From positions 1 through 64,000 of the forward strand of contig NZ_VDQT01000006.1 of the NCBI RefSeq assembly GCF_007667275.1: a DNA stretch of 64,000 nucleotides, written 5' to 3'. The position numbers and the translations under genes are program-made. Below are positions 8,946 to 18,645 of this stretch, in pieces. The DNA is from Stenotrophomonas rhizophila. GTDB taxonomy: Bacteria > Pseudomonadota > Gammaproteobacteria > Xanthomonadales > Xanthomonadaceae. Under the pieces are notes generated by a model, which was not told the origin of the DNA, searched no databases, and saw only the letters and a list, made by a program, of their open reading frames with translations. Positions within the stretch are counted from its first letter, which is position 1. Every line of letters starts with the position of its first letter.

Positions 8946-9584
8946 TCAGCCGCCGGGCGCGGGCGGCTGGCGGACCTGGCGCATCCACTGCGCCAGGTCG
9001 TGGGAAGCGGGTGCGCCGGAGGCTTCCAGCGCGTCGATCACCGACACCTGGTTGGCGTCGGGATGGTTCTGGCTCAGTTTGAGCTTGATCTGCACCTGGC
9101 GGGGGCGGAAGCGGAAGCCGATGATGCCGGCCAGCAGGCGGGTCTGGCGCGCGTCGTCGCGGTCCAGCCGCCAGTCGCCGCCGACCCCGGCTTCGTTGAC
9201 CGCGCTGAGCGCGTCCAGCATGTCCATCAGCGCGGCGCGTTCGGTGACCGGCTCCAGCTCGCCGCGCAGTTCGGCGGCGGCGTAGTTCCAGGTGGGCACG
9301 CGGCCGGCGCTGTCCTTGTCCGGGTACCAGCCCGGCGACACGTAGGCGTGCGGGCCGTGCACCAGCATCAGCGCCGGTCCGGCATGGCCGGCCTGCGGGT
9401 TGGGCCGGGCCCAGTGGCCTTCGATCACGATGGCCTCGCCGTCACGCCGGTACACCACCGGCAGCAGGCTCACCTGCGGCAGGCCGTCCGCGCCGGTGGT
9501 GGCCAGGGTGACGAAGGCATCGCGTGCCATCAGCCGGTCGAGCCAGTCCAGGTCGGTGGTCGCGAAGTCCGAAGGGGTGAACAT
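8946..9584 (-). CDS. FMN-binding PaiB-like protein
   Basis: 212 residues of the PaiB / FMN-binding split-barrel family, described as negative regulators or flavin-binding proteins. Diagnostic pieces are MFTPSDFATTDLDWL at the start, HWARPNPQ, HGPHAYVSPGWY and VPTWNYAAAELRG. The ATG at 9584 follows the adjacent gene by only seven bases. Regulation of polyamine or sporulation genes is known only for Bacillus PaiB and should not be assumed here. Confidence 0.85.
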   Translation of the reverse strand: MFTPSDFATTDLDWLDRLMARDAFVTLATTGADGLPQVSLLPVVYRRDGEAIVIEGHWARPNPQAGHAGPALMLVHGPHAYVSPGWYPDKDSAGRVPTWNYAAAELRGELEPVTERAALMDMLDALSAVNEAGVGGDWRLDRDDARQTRLLAGIIGFRFRPRQVQIKLKLSQNHPDANQVSVIDALEASGAPASHDLAQWMRQVRQPPAPGG

Positions 9585-9591
9585 CGTCGGC

Positions 9592-9906
9592 TCAGGCGCG
9601 CCGGCCCAGCGACTGCACCATGCGGCCCTTGAGGGCATCGTCGTCATCGGCCTGCGGCGGCTGCAGTTCGTGCAGCGAGAAGCCGCGCAGCAGTGCATCT
9701 TCTTCGTCCAGCCCGTTGAACTCGACGAATTCGGCGTCGAACAGCTGCGAACGCGCGGTGTCTTCGCTGTCGTAGCTCAGGGTGTTGCCATCGCTGTCCA
9801 GCACCTCGGCGGTGCCGGCCGGGCGCAGGCGCAGGCGGGCCCAGATCAGGGTATTGCCCAGACTGGCCAGCCACCAGGAGTCGCGTACGGCGGAAATATC
9901 GTTCAT
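9592..9906 (-). CDS. Conserved hypothetical protein, acidic
   Basis: 104 residues, not recognised as a named family. It opens with MNDISAVRDSWWLASLGNTL and has an acidic middle and end (LDSDGNTLSYDSEDTARSQ, DEEDALLRGF). No signal peptide or membrane segment is visible. Its ATG overlaps the stop of the small membrane protein gene (four bases, 9903-9906), and PaiB follows after seven bases, so it belongs to a small leftward operon downstream of asnS. Confidence 0.65.
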   Translation of the reverse strand: MNDISAVRDSWWLASLGNTLIWARLRLRPAGTAEVLDSDGNTLSYDSEDTARSQLFDAEFVEFNGLDEEDALLRGFSLHELQPPQADDDDALKGRMVQSLGRRA

Positions 9907-10208
9907 GTCATTACCATCGAGAGCAGCCAGAGCAGGGCAGCCATGCCCAGTCCGGCCAGCAGGGTGAGCAGCGACAGCCAGGCCGGCGTGGCCAGCCCCG
10001 ACAGCGAGCGGTCGGGGGTGCCGCGGTAATCCCGGCCGAGCAGCCAGCGCAGCGCGTCCGGGCGCAGGAAGGCGCCAGGGCCGAAACGGTCGGCCAGCGC
10101 AGGGTGGCGGTCGCGGATATGCACCAGCGTCAGCGGCCAGAAGATCACGAAGGCACTGAACCCGGCGATCGCCACGCCAACGAAGCAGAGCGCGAGGAAC
10201 AGGGTCAT
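9903..10208 (-). CDS. Small inner-membrane protein, unknown
   Basis: 101 residues with two hydrophobic segments, about residues 3-28 (LFLALCFVGVAIAGFSAFVIFWPLTL) and 74-98, linked by a charged loop containing IRDRHPALADRFGPGAF. No function recognised. ATG 10208 lies 22 bases after asnS, and the stop overlaps the next gene by four bases. Confidence 0.65.
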   Translation of the reverse strand: MTLFLALCFVGVAIAGFSAFVIFWPLTLVHIRDRHPALADRFGPGAFLRPDALRWLLGRDYRGTPDRSLSGLATPAWLSLLTLLAGLGMAALLWLLSMVMT

Positions 10209-10230
10209 GGGCGTGCCTCCGTGGTAAGGG

Positions 10231-11625
<1,395 letters not shown>

Positions 11626-11721
11626 GACTTGAATCCTCTGTTGATCGACTCGATCTCTGAACGAGGAGTTTAACGGTTGCAGCGTTCTGCTTGCGAGGCA
11701 TTTCTGACTGCGCCGTGGACC

Positions 11722-11727
11722 TATAAT
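11722..11727 (+). promoter_or_regulatory. -10 element before the IscA-type gene
   Basis: A perfect TATAAT, 27 bases before the ATG at 11754. No good -35 is visible at 16-18 bases; TTTCTG at 11701 is 15 bases away. Confidence 0.55.
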
Positions 11728-11753
11728 GTATCGATCCGCTGGAGTTGCCCGTC

Positions 11754-12092
11754 ATGGCTGTCACCCTTACCCCTGTTGCTTTTGAACGCGTGAAGAAGTT
11801 TGTCGTCCAGTCCCCGGACGCGCTCGGGCTGCGTTTCGGCGTGACCCGGACCGGCTGTTCTGGCTGGGGCCACGTGACCGACCTGGCCCGCGAGCAGCGG
11901 GAGGGCGATACGGTGTTCGAGCAGGACGGGGTGCGCATCTACGTGGACGCGGACAGCCTGGCGCTGGTCGACGGGACCGAGATCGACTTCGGCAAGCAGG
12001 GGCTGAGCGAGACCTTTACGTTCAGGAACCCGAATGCCACCGCCGAGTGCGGCTGCGGCGAGAGCTTCACCACCGAGGCCGACAAGGCCTGA
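11754..12092 (+). CDS. Fe-S cluster assembly protein, IscA/SufA family
   Basis: 112 residues of the HesB/IscA A-type carrier family, which passes Fe-S clusters to target proteins. The three conserved cysteines are present: one in RTGCSGWGH and two in ECGCGESF near the C terminus. The ATG at 11754 follows GGAG at 11741 by nine bases; an in-frame TTG at 11745 is less likely. It stands alone, not in an isc or suf operon, so which A-type carrier it represents (IscA, SufA or ErpA) cannot be settled from the sequence. Confidence 0.9.
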   Translation: MAVTLTPVAFERVKKFVVQSPDALGLRFGVTRTGCSGWGHVTDLAREQREGDTVFEQDGVRIYVDADSLALVDGTEIDFGKQGLSETFTFRNPNATAECGCGESFTTEADKA

Positions 12093-12116
12093 TCGGGGCC
12101 GTCCAGGCGGGGCAGC

Positions 12117-12145
12117 TTGCTCCGCAGGCCTTCTGCTGCGATAAT
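12117..12145 (+). promoter_or_regulatory. Promoter of the rpsF operon
   Basis: TTGCTC at 12117-12122 and GATAAT at 12140-12145, spaced 17 bases, a good sigma-70 match. It would give a leader of about 95 bases before rpsF. Confidence 0.6.
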
Positions 12146-12205
12146 GCGCGGCTTCCTGCCCGATTCCCGGCAGGAACCCTTGCTCCACCGCGTTCACCTG
12201 CGGGG

Positions 12206-12233
12206 GGCTGTCCGGCCCGGAAGGGCCACATCC
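12206..12233 (+). promoter_or_regulatory. Candidate S6:S18 autoregulatory leader motif
   Basis: In the rpsF leader, GGCCC at 12214-12218 pairs with GGGCC at 12223-12227 around a GGAA tetraloop. TGT (12209-12211) pairs with ACA (12228-12230), and GG (12206-12207) with CC (12232-12233), leaving an unpaired CC(G) bulge at 12212-12214. A stem with a CCG bulge in rpsF mRNA is the known binding site of the S6:S18 complex, which represses the operon. The assignment rests on this pairing alone. Confidence 0.5.
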
Positions 12234-12248
12234 GAAAGGTATACACAC

Positions 12249-12686
12249 ATGAGTCGTCATTACGAAGTCGTGTTCATGGTCCACCCGGACCAGAGCGAGC
12301 AGGTCCCGGCCATGATCGAGCGCTACAAGTCGCTGGTCGAAACCGGTAACGGCACCATCCACCGCCTGGAAGACTGGGGCCGCCGCCAGCTGGCGTACCC
12401 GATCCAGAACCTGGTGAAGGCGCATTACGTGCTGATGAACATCGAAGTGGATCAGGCGGTTCTGGCCGAACTGACCGAAAGCTTCAAGTTCAACGATGCG
12501 GTGCTGCGCAACCTGGTCCTGCTCCGCGACGAGGCTGACACCGAGCAGTCGCTGATCATGAAGAGCAAGGACGAGAAGGGCGACAAGCCCGAGCGTGGCG
12601 AGCGTCGTCGTCGTGACGACGAAGAAGGCGAAGCCGCCAACACCGCTGACAACGAAGCCGGCGACGACGCCGCTTCTGCCGCCTAA
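12249..12686 (+). CDS. rpsF: 30S ribosomal protein S6
   Basis: Binds 16S rRNA together with S18 in the small-subunit platform. 145 residues: the S6 core (SRHYEVVFMVHPDQSEQVPAMIERY, GRRQLAYPIQNLVKAHYVLMN) followed by a charged, disordered tail from about residue 107 (KPERGERRRRDDEEGEA and an Ala/Asp/Glu-rich end). Such a tail is longer than in most S6 proteins. ATG 12249 is the family start. First gene of the rpsF-rpsR-rplI operon. Confidence 0.97.
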   Translation: MSRHYEVVFMVHPDQSEQVPAMIERYKSLVETGNGTIHRLEDWGRRQLAYPIQNLVKAHYVLMNIEVDQAVLAELTESFKFNDAVLRNLVLLRDEADTEQSLIMKSKDEKGDKPERGERRRRDDEEGEAANTADNEAGDDAASAA

Positions 12687-12697
12687 GGAGCACGCAC

Positions 12698-12928
12698 ATG
12701 TCCAAGTTCTTCCGTCGCCGCAAGTTCTGCAAGTTCACGGCCGAAGGTGTGAAGGAGATCGACTACAAGGATCTCAACACCCTGCGCCAGTACCTCACCG
12801 AGAACGGCAAGATCGTGCCGAGCCGCGTGACCGGTACCAAGTCGAAGTACCAGCGCCAGCTGGCAACGGCCGTCAAGCGCGCCCGTTTCCTGGCCCTGAT
12901 TCCGTACACCGACAACCACGACGTCTGA
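12698..12928 (+). CDS. rpsR: 30S ribosomal protein S18
   Basis: 76 residues, typical S18: SKFFRRRKFCKFTAEG at the N terminus and KIVPSRVTGTKSKYQRQLATAVKRARFLALIPY covering the rRNA-binding core. It starts 11 bases after rpsF with AAGGAG ahead of the ATG. Partner of S6 in the platform and in the predicted leader complex. Confidence 0.97.
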   Translation: MSKFFRRRKFCKFTAEGVKEIDYKDLNTLRQYLTENGKIVPSRVTGTKSKYQRQLATAVKRARFLALIPYTDNHDV

Positions 12929-13079
12929 TGAAGGCGGGCGACCCCGGTCGCCGCTTTCGTAGTCCACACCGCCCGCGCCGCATGGCAGCGGGCGGTGCCC
13001 GGTCTACCGTTCGGATATTCGGACAGCCATCCGCTGCGGGGTTCGCCTCGCTAACGAATACACATATTGGAGCAACACC

Positions 13080-13529
13080 ATGAAGCTGATTCTTCTGCAG
13101 AAGGTCACCAACCTCGGCGGTCTGGGCGACCAGGTCGACGTGAAGCCGGGCTACGGCCGCAACTTCCTCGTCCCGACCGGCAAGGCCGTTCCGGCCACCG
13201 CCTCGAACGTTGCCGAATTCGAAGCCAAGCGCGCCGAATACGAAGCCAAGGCCCAGTCGATCCATGCTGACGCCGAAGCCCGCAAGGCTGCGCTGGAAGG
13301 CAAGAGCGTCACCGTCGCCGCCAACGCGTCGACCGAAGGCAAGCTGTACGGTTCGGTTGGCCCGCGCGACATCGCCGAAGCCTTCACCAAGGCCGGCCTG
13401 CCGCTGGAAAAGAGCGAAGTGATCCTGGGCGAAGGCGCCTTCCGCAACGTGGGCGAGTTCGAGGTGGTCATCCACCTGCACGCCGACGTCGAAACCACCG
13501 TCAAGGTGGTGGTGGAAGCCGAAGCCTGA
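13080..13529 (+). CDS. rplI: 50S ribosomal protein L9
   Basis: 149 residues with the L9 N-terminal domain (MKLILLQKVTNLGGLGDQVDVKPGYGRNFL), the long connecting helix and the C-terminal domain (LYGSVGPRDIAEAF). GGAG precedes the ATG by eight bases. The gap of about 150 bases after rpsR holds no other gene; a strong terminator follows the stop. Confidence 0.97.
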   Translation: MKLILLQKVTNLGGLGDQVDVKPGYGRNFLVPTGKAVPATASNVAEFEAKRAEYEAKAQSIHADAEARKAALEGKSVTVAANASTEGKLYGSVGPRDIAEAFTKAGLPLEKSEVILGEGAFRNVGEFEVVIHLHADVETTVKVVVEAEA

Positions 13530-13557
13530 TCCCAGCCGCAAGGTTGCGATCGCTGAA

Positions 13558-13585
13558 ACGGGTGCCCGCAAGGGCGCCCGTTTTT
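13558..13585 (+). terminator. Rho-independent terminator after rplI
   Basis: ACGGGTGCCC pairs with GGGCGCCCGT around a GCAA loop, followed by TTTTTG. It closes the rpsF-rpsR-rplI operon. Confidence 0.9.
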
Positions 13586-13718
13586 GTTTCCGGCTTTCGA
13601 TGCCCTGGTACCCCGTCTTCACCGTCTCCCCTGCATCACCGGTAGCGCCGACCGTTGGTCGGCCTTGGGAACGCGTCATCGGTCGTTGAAATCCAACGTC
13701 AACAGCAACAGCAAACAG

Positions 13719-13768
13719 GAACTGCAACTGCAAACAGCAACTGCAACTGCAACTGCAACTGCAACAGC
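13719..13768 (+). repeat. CAACTG hexanucleotide tandem repeat
   Basis: AACTGC/CAACTG units repeat with one CAAACAG interruption. It can be read as Gln/Leu or Asn/Cys repeats but is not part of a supported gene. Such a tract is prone to slippage. Confidence 0.8.
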
Positions 13769-13847
13769 CGGCGTCCCATTGCTACGTGCCAGGGCGGCCG
13801 GCGGGCAGCCCCCTCCGGGACACGCCGTGAACCCATCCATGGGGGCT

Positions 13848-13873
13848 TGTCAAAAACATCCATGTTTTTGACA
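13848..13873. repeat. Perfect 12-bp inverted repeat
   Basis: TGTCAAAAACAT and ATGTTTTTGACA are separated by CC. The A5/T5 tracts are striking in this GC-rich sequence. It could form a cruciform or hairpin; no adjacent gene needs it as a terminator. Confidence 0.85.
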
Positions 13874-14276
13874 GTCCCTACGGGGGCTACCCGCCGTCCG
13901 CCCCCATACAGGGGCGTGTGCGGTTGGGAACGGCAGACACGCATGGCGTGTCCCTACGCCGGCTGCGGCCGGCACCGGCTTTTCCCGTGGCAACGACACA
14001 CTGTCGAAGGGTTGGCGGGGGTGGGTTTGCGGGGGTGTGAGCCGCATGGATGCGGCGACCAAGCCTACATGGACGTATTTACGGCGCCCCCCGCGGGCCC
14101 ACCCCCGCCAGCCCAAGCCAGGGAAACCTCGCAGCCAGCGGCTGTTCGCCCAGAACCAACAGCAGCCGGGCAGAGCCCGGCTCTACGCAGCGGGCGTTCC
14201 ACCAGCGGCAACGGGGCTCTTTCGCAGTGTCGGAACCCACAACCCGAGCCAGACGCCCGTGGAACATCGGCACCGT

Positions 14277-14282
14277 TATACT
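14277..14282 (+). promoter_or_regulatory. -10 element of smc
   Basis: TATACT, 35 bases before the smc ATG. No recognisable -35 at the proper distance. Confidence 0.4.
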
Positions 14283-14317
14283 CGGCCTATCGCGACTGTC
14301 CGGAAGCCCACCACGCC

Positions 14318-17300
14318 ATGCGTCTGTCCACGATCAAGCTGTCCGGCTTCAAGTCGTTTGTTGATCCCACCACCCTGCACCTGCCCACCAACATGACCGG
14401 CGTGGTCGGGCCCAATGGCTGTGGCAAGTCCAACATCATCGATGCCGTGCGCTGGGTCATGGGCGAAAGCTCCGCCAGCCGCCTGCGTGGCGACTCGCTG
14501 ACCGACGTCATCTTCTCCGGCTCGTCGGCGCGCAAGCCCGTGTCCCAAGCGACCGTCGAACTGATCTTCGACAACACCGACCACACCATCACCGGCGAAT
14601 ACGCCTCGTTCAACGAAATCTCGGTCAAGCGTACCGTCAGCCGTGATGGCAGCAGCAACTACTACCTCAACGGTACCAAGTGCCGCCGCCGTGACATCAC
14701 CGACCTGTTCCTCGGCACCGGCCTCGGCCCGCGCAGCTACTCCATCATCGAACAGGGCATGATCAGCCAGATCATCGAAGCCCGCCCCGAAGACCTGCGC
14801 GTGTATTTGGAAGAGGCCGCCGGCATTTCCAAGTACAAGGAACGCCGCAAGGAAACCGAAACCCGCATCCGCCACACCCGCGAAAACCTCGACCGCCTCA
14901 ACGACCTCCGCGAAGAGATCGGCAAGCAGCTCGAACACCTCAAGCGCCAGGCCCGCCAGGCCGAGCAGTATCAGGGCCTGCAGGAAGAGCGCCGGGTCAA
15001 GGACGCCGAATGGAAAGCGCTGGAGTTCCGCAACCTCGACAGCCGCCTCGGCGGCCTGCGTGAAGCCCTGTCCCAGGAAGAGACCCGCCTGCAGCAGCTG
15101 ATCGCCGAACAGCGCGACGCCGAAGCCCGCATCGAAACCAGCCGCGTGCGCCGCGAAGAAGCCGCCGACGCCCTCAGCACCGCCCAGGCCGAGGTGTACC
15201 AGGTCGGCAGCACCCTGGCCCGGCTTGAACAGCAGATCCAGCACCAGCGCGAAATGTCCCAGCGCCTGCACAAGGCCCGCGACGAAACCACCCAGGCCCT
15301 GGCCGAGCTCGGCCAGCACATCAGCGGCGACGAAGCCAAACTGATGGTCCTGCGCGAAGCGGTCGACCTGGCCGAACCGCAGCTGGAACAGTTGCAGGAA
15401 GAAAACGAAATCAAGCAGGAAGCCCTGCGCGACGCCGAAGCCAAGCTGGCCGACTGGCAGGCGCGCTGGGAAGCGCATACCCGCAACACCTCCGAAGCCT
15501 CGCGCGCCGGCGAAGTCGAACGCACCCGCGTCGACTACCTCGATCGCCAGGTGCTCGAAGCCGATCGCCGCCGTGAAGCGCTCAGCGCCGAACGCGCCGG
15601 CCTGGACCTGGACGCGCTCGCCGAAGCCTTCGAAGAACTGCAACTGCAGCACGAAACCCAGAAGGCCGCGCTGGACGGGCTGACCGAACAGGTCGAAGCG
15701 CGCAAGGAGGCCGTCGCCGGCCTGCAGGACCGCCAGCGCACCGGCCAGACCGAACTGGCCGACATCCGCAAGCAGGCCCAGGCCGCCCGCGGTCGCCTGT
15801 CCTCACTGGAAACCCTGCAGCAGGCCGCCTTGGGCCAGGAGCAGGGCGCCGCCGTAGCATGGCTCAAGCAGCACGGCCTGGACTCCGGCGCCCGCGTAGG
15901 CGAGCGCCTCAGCGTCGAAAGTGGCTGGGAAAACGCCGTCGAAAGCGCCCTCGGCCAGCTCATTGAAGGCGTGCTGGTCGACGCCCCGGAAGACCTGGTC
16001 GGCGCCCTCGCCGAACTGGGCGACGGGCGCATCGCGCTGGTCTCGGCCGATACCAGCCCCCTGCAGGTCGCCCCGACCTCGCTGGCGGCCAAGGTGCAGG
16101 GCCCCACCGCGATCCGCCGCCTGCTGGCCCGCCTGCATGCCGCCGATGACCTAGAACAGGCGCGCGCCCTGCAGGCCACCCTGGCCGACGGCGACTCGGT
16201 CATCACCCGCGGTGGCGAACGCCTTGGCGAAGGCTGGGTGCGCGTCTCGCGCTCCGGCGCGGCCAAGCAGGGCGCACTGCTGCGCGAGCGCGAAATCGTC
16301 AGCCTGCGCGAACAGATCGACACCCTGCAGGAACGCGAAGCCGAACTGGAAAACCGCCTGGCCGGTTTCCGCGACCAGTTGCTGGCCGGCGAACAGCAGC
16401 GCGAAGAGGCCCAGCGCCAGCTCTACCTGGCCCACCGCAGCGTGTCCGAGCTCGGTGGCCAGCTGCAGAGCCAGCAGGGCAAGGTGGAGGCCGCACGCAC
16501 CCGCATCGACCGCATCGAAGGCGAGCTCTCGCAGCTGCTGGAAAACCTCGACGCCAGCCGCGAACAGGTCCGCGAAGCACGCGGCCGCCTCGACGACGCC
16601 GTCAACAGCATGGGCGACCTGGAGTCGGTCAAGCAGGCGCTGGAAAGCGAACGCCGCCAGCTCGGCGATGCCCGCGACCGCGCCCGCGACGCCGCGCGCA
16701 ACGTGCGCGACAGCGCCCACTCGCTCGCGCTCACGCTGGAGTCGCAGCGCACCCAGGTGGCCTCGCTGAGCCAGGCACTGGAACGCATGAGCACCCAGCG
16801 CGGCCAGCTCGATTCGCGCCTGGGCGAGCTGCATTCGCAGCTCGACGAAGGCGACTCGCCGGTGCACGCACTGGAAGCCGAGCACCAGAACGCACTCGGC
16901 GAACGCGTCCGCGCCGACCGCGTGCTGGGCGAAGCGCGCACCCTGCTGGAAAGCATCGACGCCGAACTGCGCACGTTCGAACAGACCCGCCACCAGCGCG
17001 ACGAACAGGCCCTGGCCCAGCGCGAGCGCATTTCGCAGCGCAAGCTGGACCAGCAGGCGCTGGTGCTAAGCGCCGACCAGCTCACCGCCGCCGTGGAAAA
17101 AGCCGGTTTCGTCCTGCAGGACGTGATCAACACGCTGCCCGAAGAGGCCCGCATCACCGACTGGGAACAGGCCGTGCACCAGATCGACGGCCGCATGCGC
17201 CGTCTCGAACCGGTCAACCTGGCCGCGATCCAGGAATACGGCGAAGCCTCGCAGCGTTCGGAATACCTGGATGCGCAGAACACCGACCTGACCACCGCGC

Positions 17301-17821
17301 TGGAAACGCTGGAAGACGCCATCCGCAAGATCGACCGCGAAACCCGTGGCCGCTTCAAGGACACCTTCGACCGCGTCAACGCTGGCGTGCAGCAGCTGTA
17401 TCCGCGCCTGTTCGGCGGCGGCCACGCCTACCTCGAACTGACCGGTGAAGACCTTCTCGACACGGGTGTGACCATCATGGCGCGCCCGCCTGGCAAGCGG
17501 GTGTCCAGCATCTCGCTGCTGTCCGGCGGCGAGAAGGCGATGACCGCGGTGGCGCTGGTGTTTGCGATCTTCCAGCTCAACCCGGCGCCGTTCTGCCTGC
17601 TGGACGAAGTGGACGCGCCATTGGATGAAGCCAACGTGGGCCGCCTGGCCAACATGGTCAAGGAAATGAGCGAGAAGGTGCAGTTCCTGTTCGTCAGCCA
17701 CAACAAGGCGACGATGGAGGCAGCGCACCAGCTCTCGGGCGTGACCATGCGCGAACCCGGCGTCAGTCGCCTGGTCAGCGTGGACCTGGAAGAGGCGGCA
17801 CGATTGGCGGGCGCGGCCTGA
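14318..17821 (+). CDS. smc: Chromosome segregation protein SMC
   Basis: ATPase that compacts and segregates chromosomes. 1167 residues: the Walker A motif GPNGCGKSN near residue 32, a long coiled coil, the hinge domain at roughly residues 510-640 (WENAVESALGQLIEGVLVD), a second coiled coil, and the ATPase signature LLSGGEKAMTA with Walker B LLDEVDAPLDEAN near the C terminus. The ATG at 14318 gives the conserved start MRLSTIKLSGFKSFVDPTTL. The open frame extends 221 codons upstream into repeats and is not coding there. Downstream is zipA, as in other xanthomonads. Confidence 0.97.
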   Translation: MRLSTIKLSGFKSFVDPTTLHLPTNMTGVVGPNGCGKSNIIDAVRWVMGESSASRLRGDSLTDVIFSGSSARKPVSQATVELIFDNTDHTITGEYASFNEISVKRTVSRDGSSNYYLNGTKCRRRDITDLFLGTGLGPRSYSIIEQGMISQIIEARPEDLRVYLEEAAGISKYKERRKETETRIRHTRENLDRLNDLREEIGKQLEHLKRQARQAEQYQGLQEERRVKDAEWKALEFRNLDSRLGGLREALSQEETRLQQLIAEQRDAEARIETSRVRREEAADALSTAQAEVYQVGSTLARLEQQIQHQREMSQRLHKARDETTQALAELGQHISGDEAKLMVLREAVDLAEPQLEQLQEENEIKQEALRDAEAKLADWQARWEAHTRNTSEASRAGEVERTRVDYLDRQVLEADRRREALSAERAGLDLDALAEAFEELQLQHETQKAALDGLTEQVEARKEAVAGLQDRQRTGQTELADIRKQAQAARGRLSSLETLQQAALGQEQGAAVAWLKQHGLDSGARVGERLSVESGWENAVESALGQLIEGVLVDAPEDLVGALAELGDGRIALVSADTSPLQVAPTSLAAKVQGPTAIRRLLARLHAADDLEQARALQATLADGDSVITRGGERLGEGWVRVSRSGAAKQGALLREREIVSLREQIDTLQEREAELENRLAGFRDQLLAGEQQREEAQRQLYLAHRSVSELGGQLQSQQGKVEAARTRIDRIEGELSQLLENLDASREQVREARGRLDDAVNSMGDLESVKQALESERRQLGDARDRARDAARNVRDSAHSLALTLESQRTQVASLSQALERMSTQRGQLDSRLGELHSQLDEGDSPVHALEAEHQNALGERVRADRVLGEARTLLESIDAELRTFEQTRHQRDEQALAQRERISQRKLDQQALVLSADQLTAAVEKAGFVLQDVINTLPEEARITDWEQAVHQIDGRMRRLEPVNLAAIQEYGEASQRSEYLDAQNTDLTTALETLEDAIRKIDRETRGRFKDTFDRVNAGVQQLYPRLFGGGHAYLELTGEDLLDTGVTIMARPPGKRVSSISLLSGGEKAMTAVALVFAIFQLNPAPFCLLDEVDAPLDEANVGRLANMVKEMSEKVQFLFVSHNKATMEAAHQLSGVTMREPGVSRLVSVDLEEAARLAGAA

Positions 17822-17864
17822 CGTGCCATTCTTGCCTGAACGTATTTAGCTGGAGACCCCTAGA

Positions 17865-18587
17865 ATGTCCGACATGGCAATGCTCCGCATCGGCATCCTG
17901 GCCGCCGGCCTGCTGCTGATTGCTGCGATCTTCCTGTTTGGTCGACCGCGGAAGAAGTCGCAGGGCCGTCGCGTGGAAGGCGGCGATGCCGCCGGCCAGC
18001 GGCGTGAGCCGCTGCTGGGCGAAACCGAGGCCGGCAGCGACGGCGCCGCCGGAGACGAAGGCGTGACCCAGCCCGAGCTCGGCCTGCCCGACGTCGACGC
18101 CCCGGCCAGCGACCTTGGCAAGCGCCCGGTCCAGGACTTCGACAAGATCGTGTCGTTGTTCGTGGCCGCCCGTGCCGGTGAAATGCTGCGCGGCGAAGAC
18201 ATCGTGGTGGCGGCGGAAAAGACCGGGCTGGTGTTCGGGCACATGAACGTGTTCCACCGCCTGGTGGAAGGCCACCCCGAGCGCGGTCCGATCTTCTCCA
18301 TGGCCAGCATCATGAAGCCCGGCAGTTTCGACATGGCCACCATCCGCGAGATGGAGACGCCGGCGATCGCCTTCTTCCTGACCCTGCCGGCGCCGCTGAC
18401 CGCGCTGGATGCCTGGGAAAAGATGCTGCCCACCGTCGAGCGCATGGGCGAACTGCTCGGCGGCCTGGTCCTGGACGACAACCGCGCCACCCTGGGCCGC
18501 CAGCGCGTCGCCCACATCCGTGACGAGCTGCGCGCCTACGACCGCCAGCACCAGGCCCCGCCGCTCACCAAAGCACCCCGCTGGTAA
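17865..18587 (+). CDS. zipA: Cell division protein ZipA
   Basis: Membrane anchor of the FtsZ ring. 240 residues: one N-terminal transmembrane segment (about residues 6-26, LRIGILAAGLLLIAAIFLF) followed by basic residues, a linker, and the FtsZ-binding C-terminal domain from about residue 90 (FVAARAGEMLRGEDIVVAAEKTGLVFGHMNVFHR). TGGAG lies nine bases before the ATG. The linker is short compared with enteric ZipA. It follows smc by 43 bases and precedes ligA across an inserted aminotransferase gene. Confidence 0.92.
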   Translation: MSDMAMLRIGILAAGLLLIAAIFLFGRPRKKSQGRRVEGGDAAGQRREPLLGETEAGSDGAAGDEGVTQPELGLPDVDAPASDLGKRPVQDFDKIVSLFVAARAGEMLRGEDIVVAAEKTGLVFGHMNVFHRLVEGHPERGPIFSMASIMKPGSFDMATIREMETPAIAFFLTLPAPLTALDAWEKMLPTVERMGELLGGLVLDDNRATLGRQRVAHIRDELRAYDRQHQAPPLTKAPRW

Positions 18588-18622
18588 CGGTTGCAGGGAC
18601 GCGTCTGGAGCCGGGACGAACG

Positions 18623-18641
18623 GGCCACGCCGTGTCGCTAC
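18623..18641 (-). repeat. Degenerate REP-like element
   Basis: Read on the reverse strand, GTAG is followed by CGACACGGCGTGGCC, a weak palindrome of the same layout as the GTAG REPs. It lies between the convergent zipA and aminotransferase genes. Confidence 0.4.
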
Positions 18642-18645
18642 GGCG

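Larger units (their letters stand above)
13586..14317. other. Repeat-rich intergenic region before smc
   Basis: No credible gene in 732 bases, although a reading frame continuous with smc is open through most of it. It holds a forward REP at 13642-13664, CAACAG- and CAACTG-type tandem hexamers from about 13697 to 13768 (five near-perfect CAACTG units at the end), a 12-bp inverted repeat at 13848-13873, a reverse GTAG element with an ACACGC-GCGTGT palindrome at 13937-13957, and a reverse REP of the GGGCTCTGCCC subclass at 14161-14186. Several G-rich stretches (GGGGGTGGG) lie between them. Confidence 0.8.

Noticed and set aside
8170..8988. Long N-terminal extension of the 3-hydroxyanthranilate dioxygenase frame
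   Set aside because: It overlaps the carbonic anhydrase gene on the same strand in another frame; the family start is ATG 8169.
13655..14317. In-frame N-terminal extension of smc by 221 codons
   Set aside because: The conserved SMC start is at 14318; the extension translates REPs and hexamer repeats and has no family similarity, and a -10 element lies at 14277.
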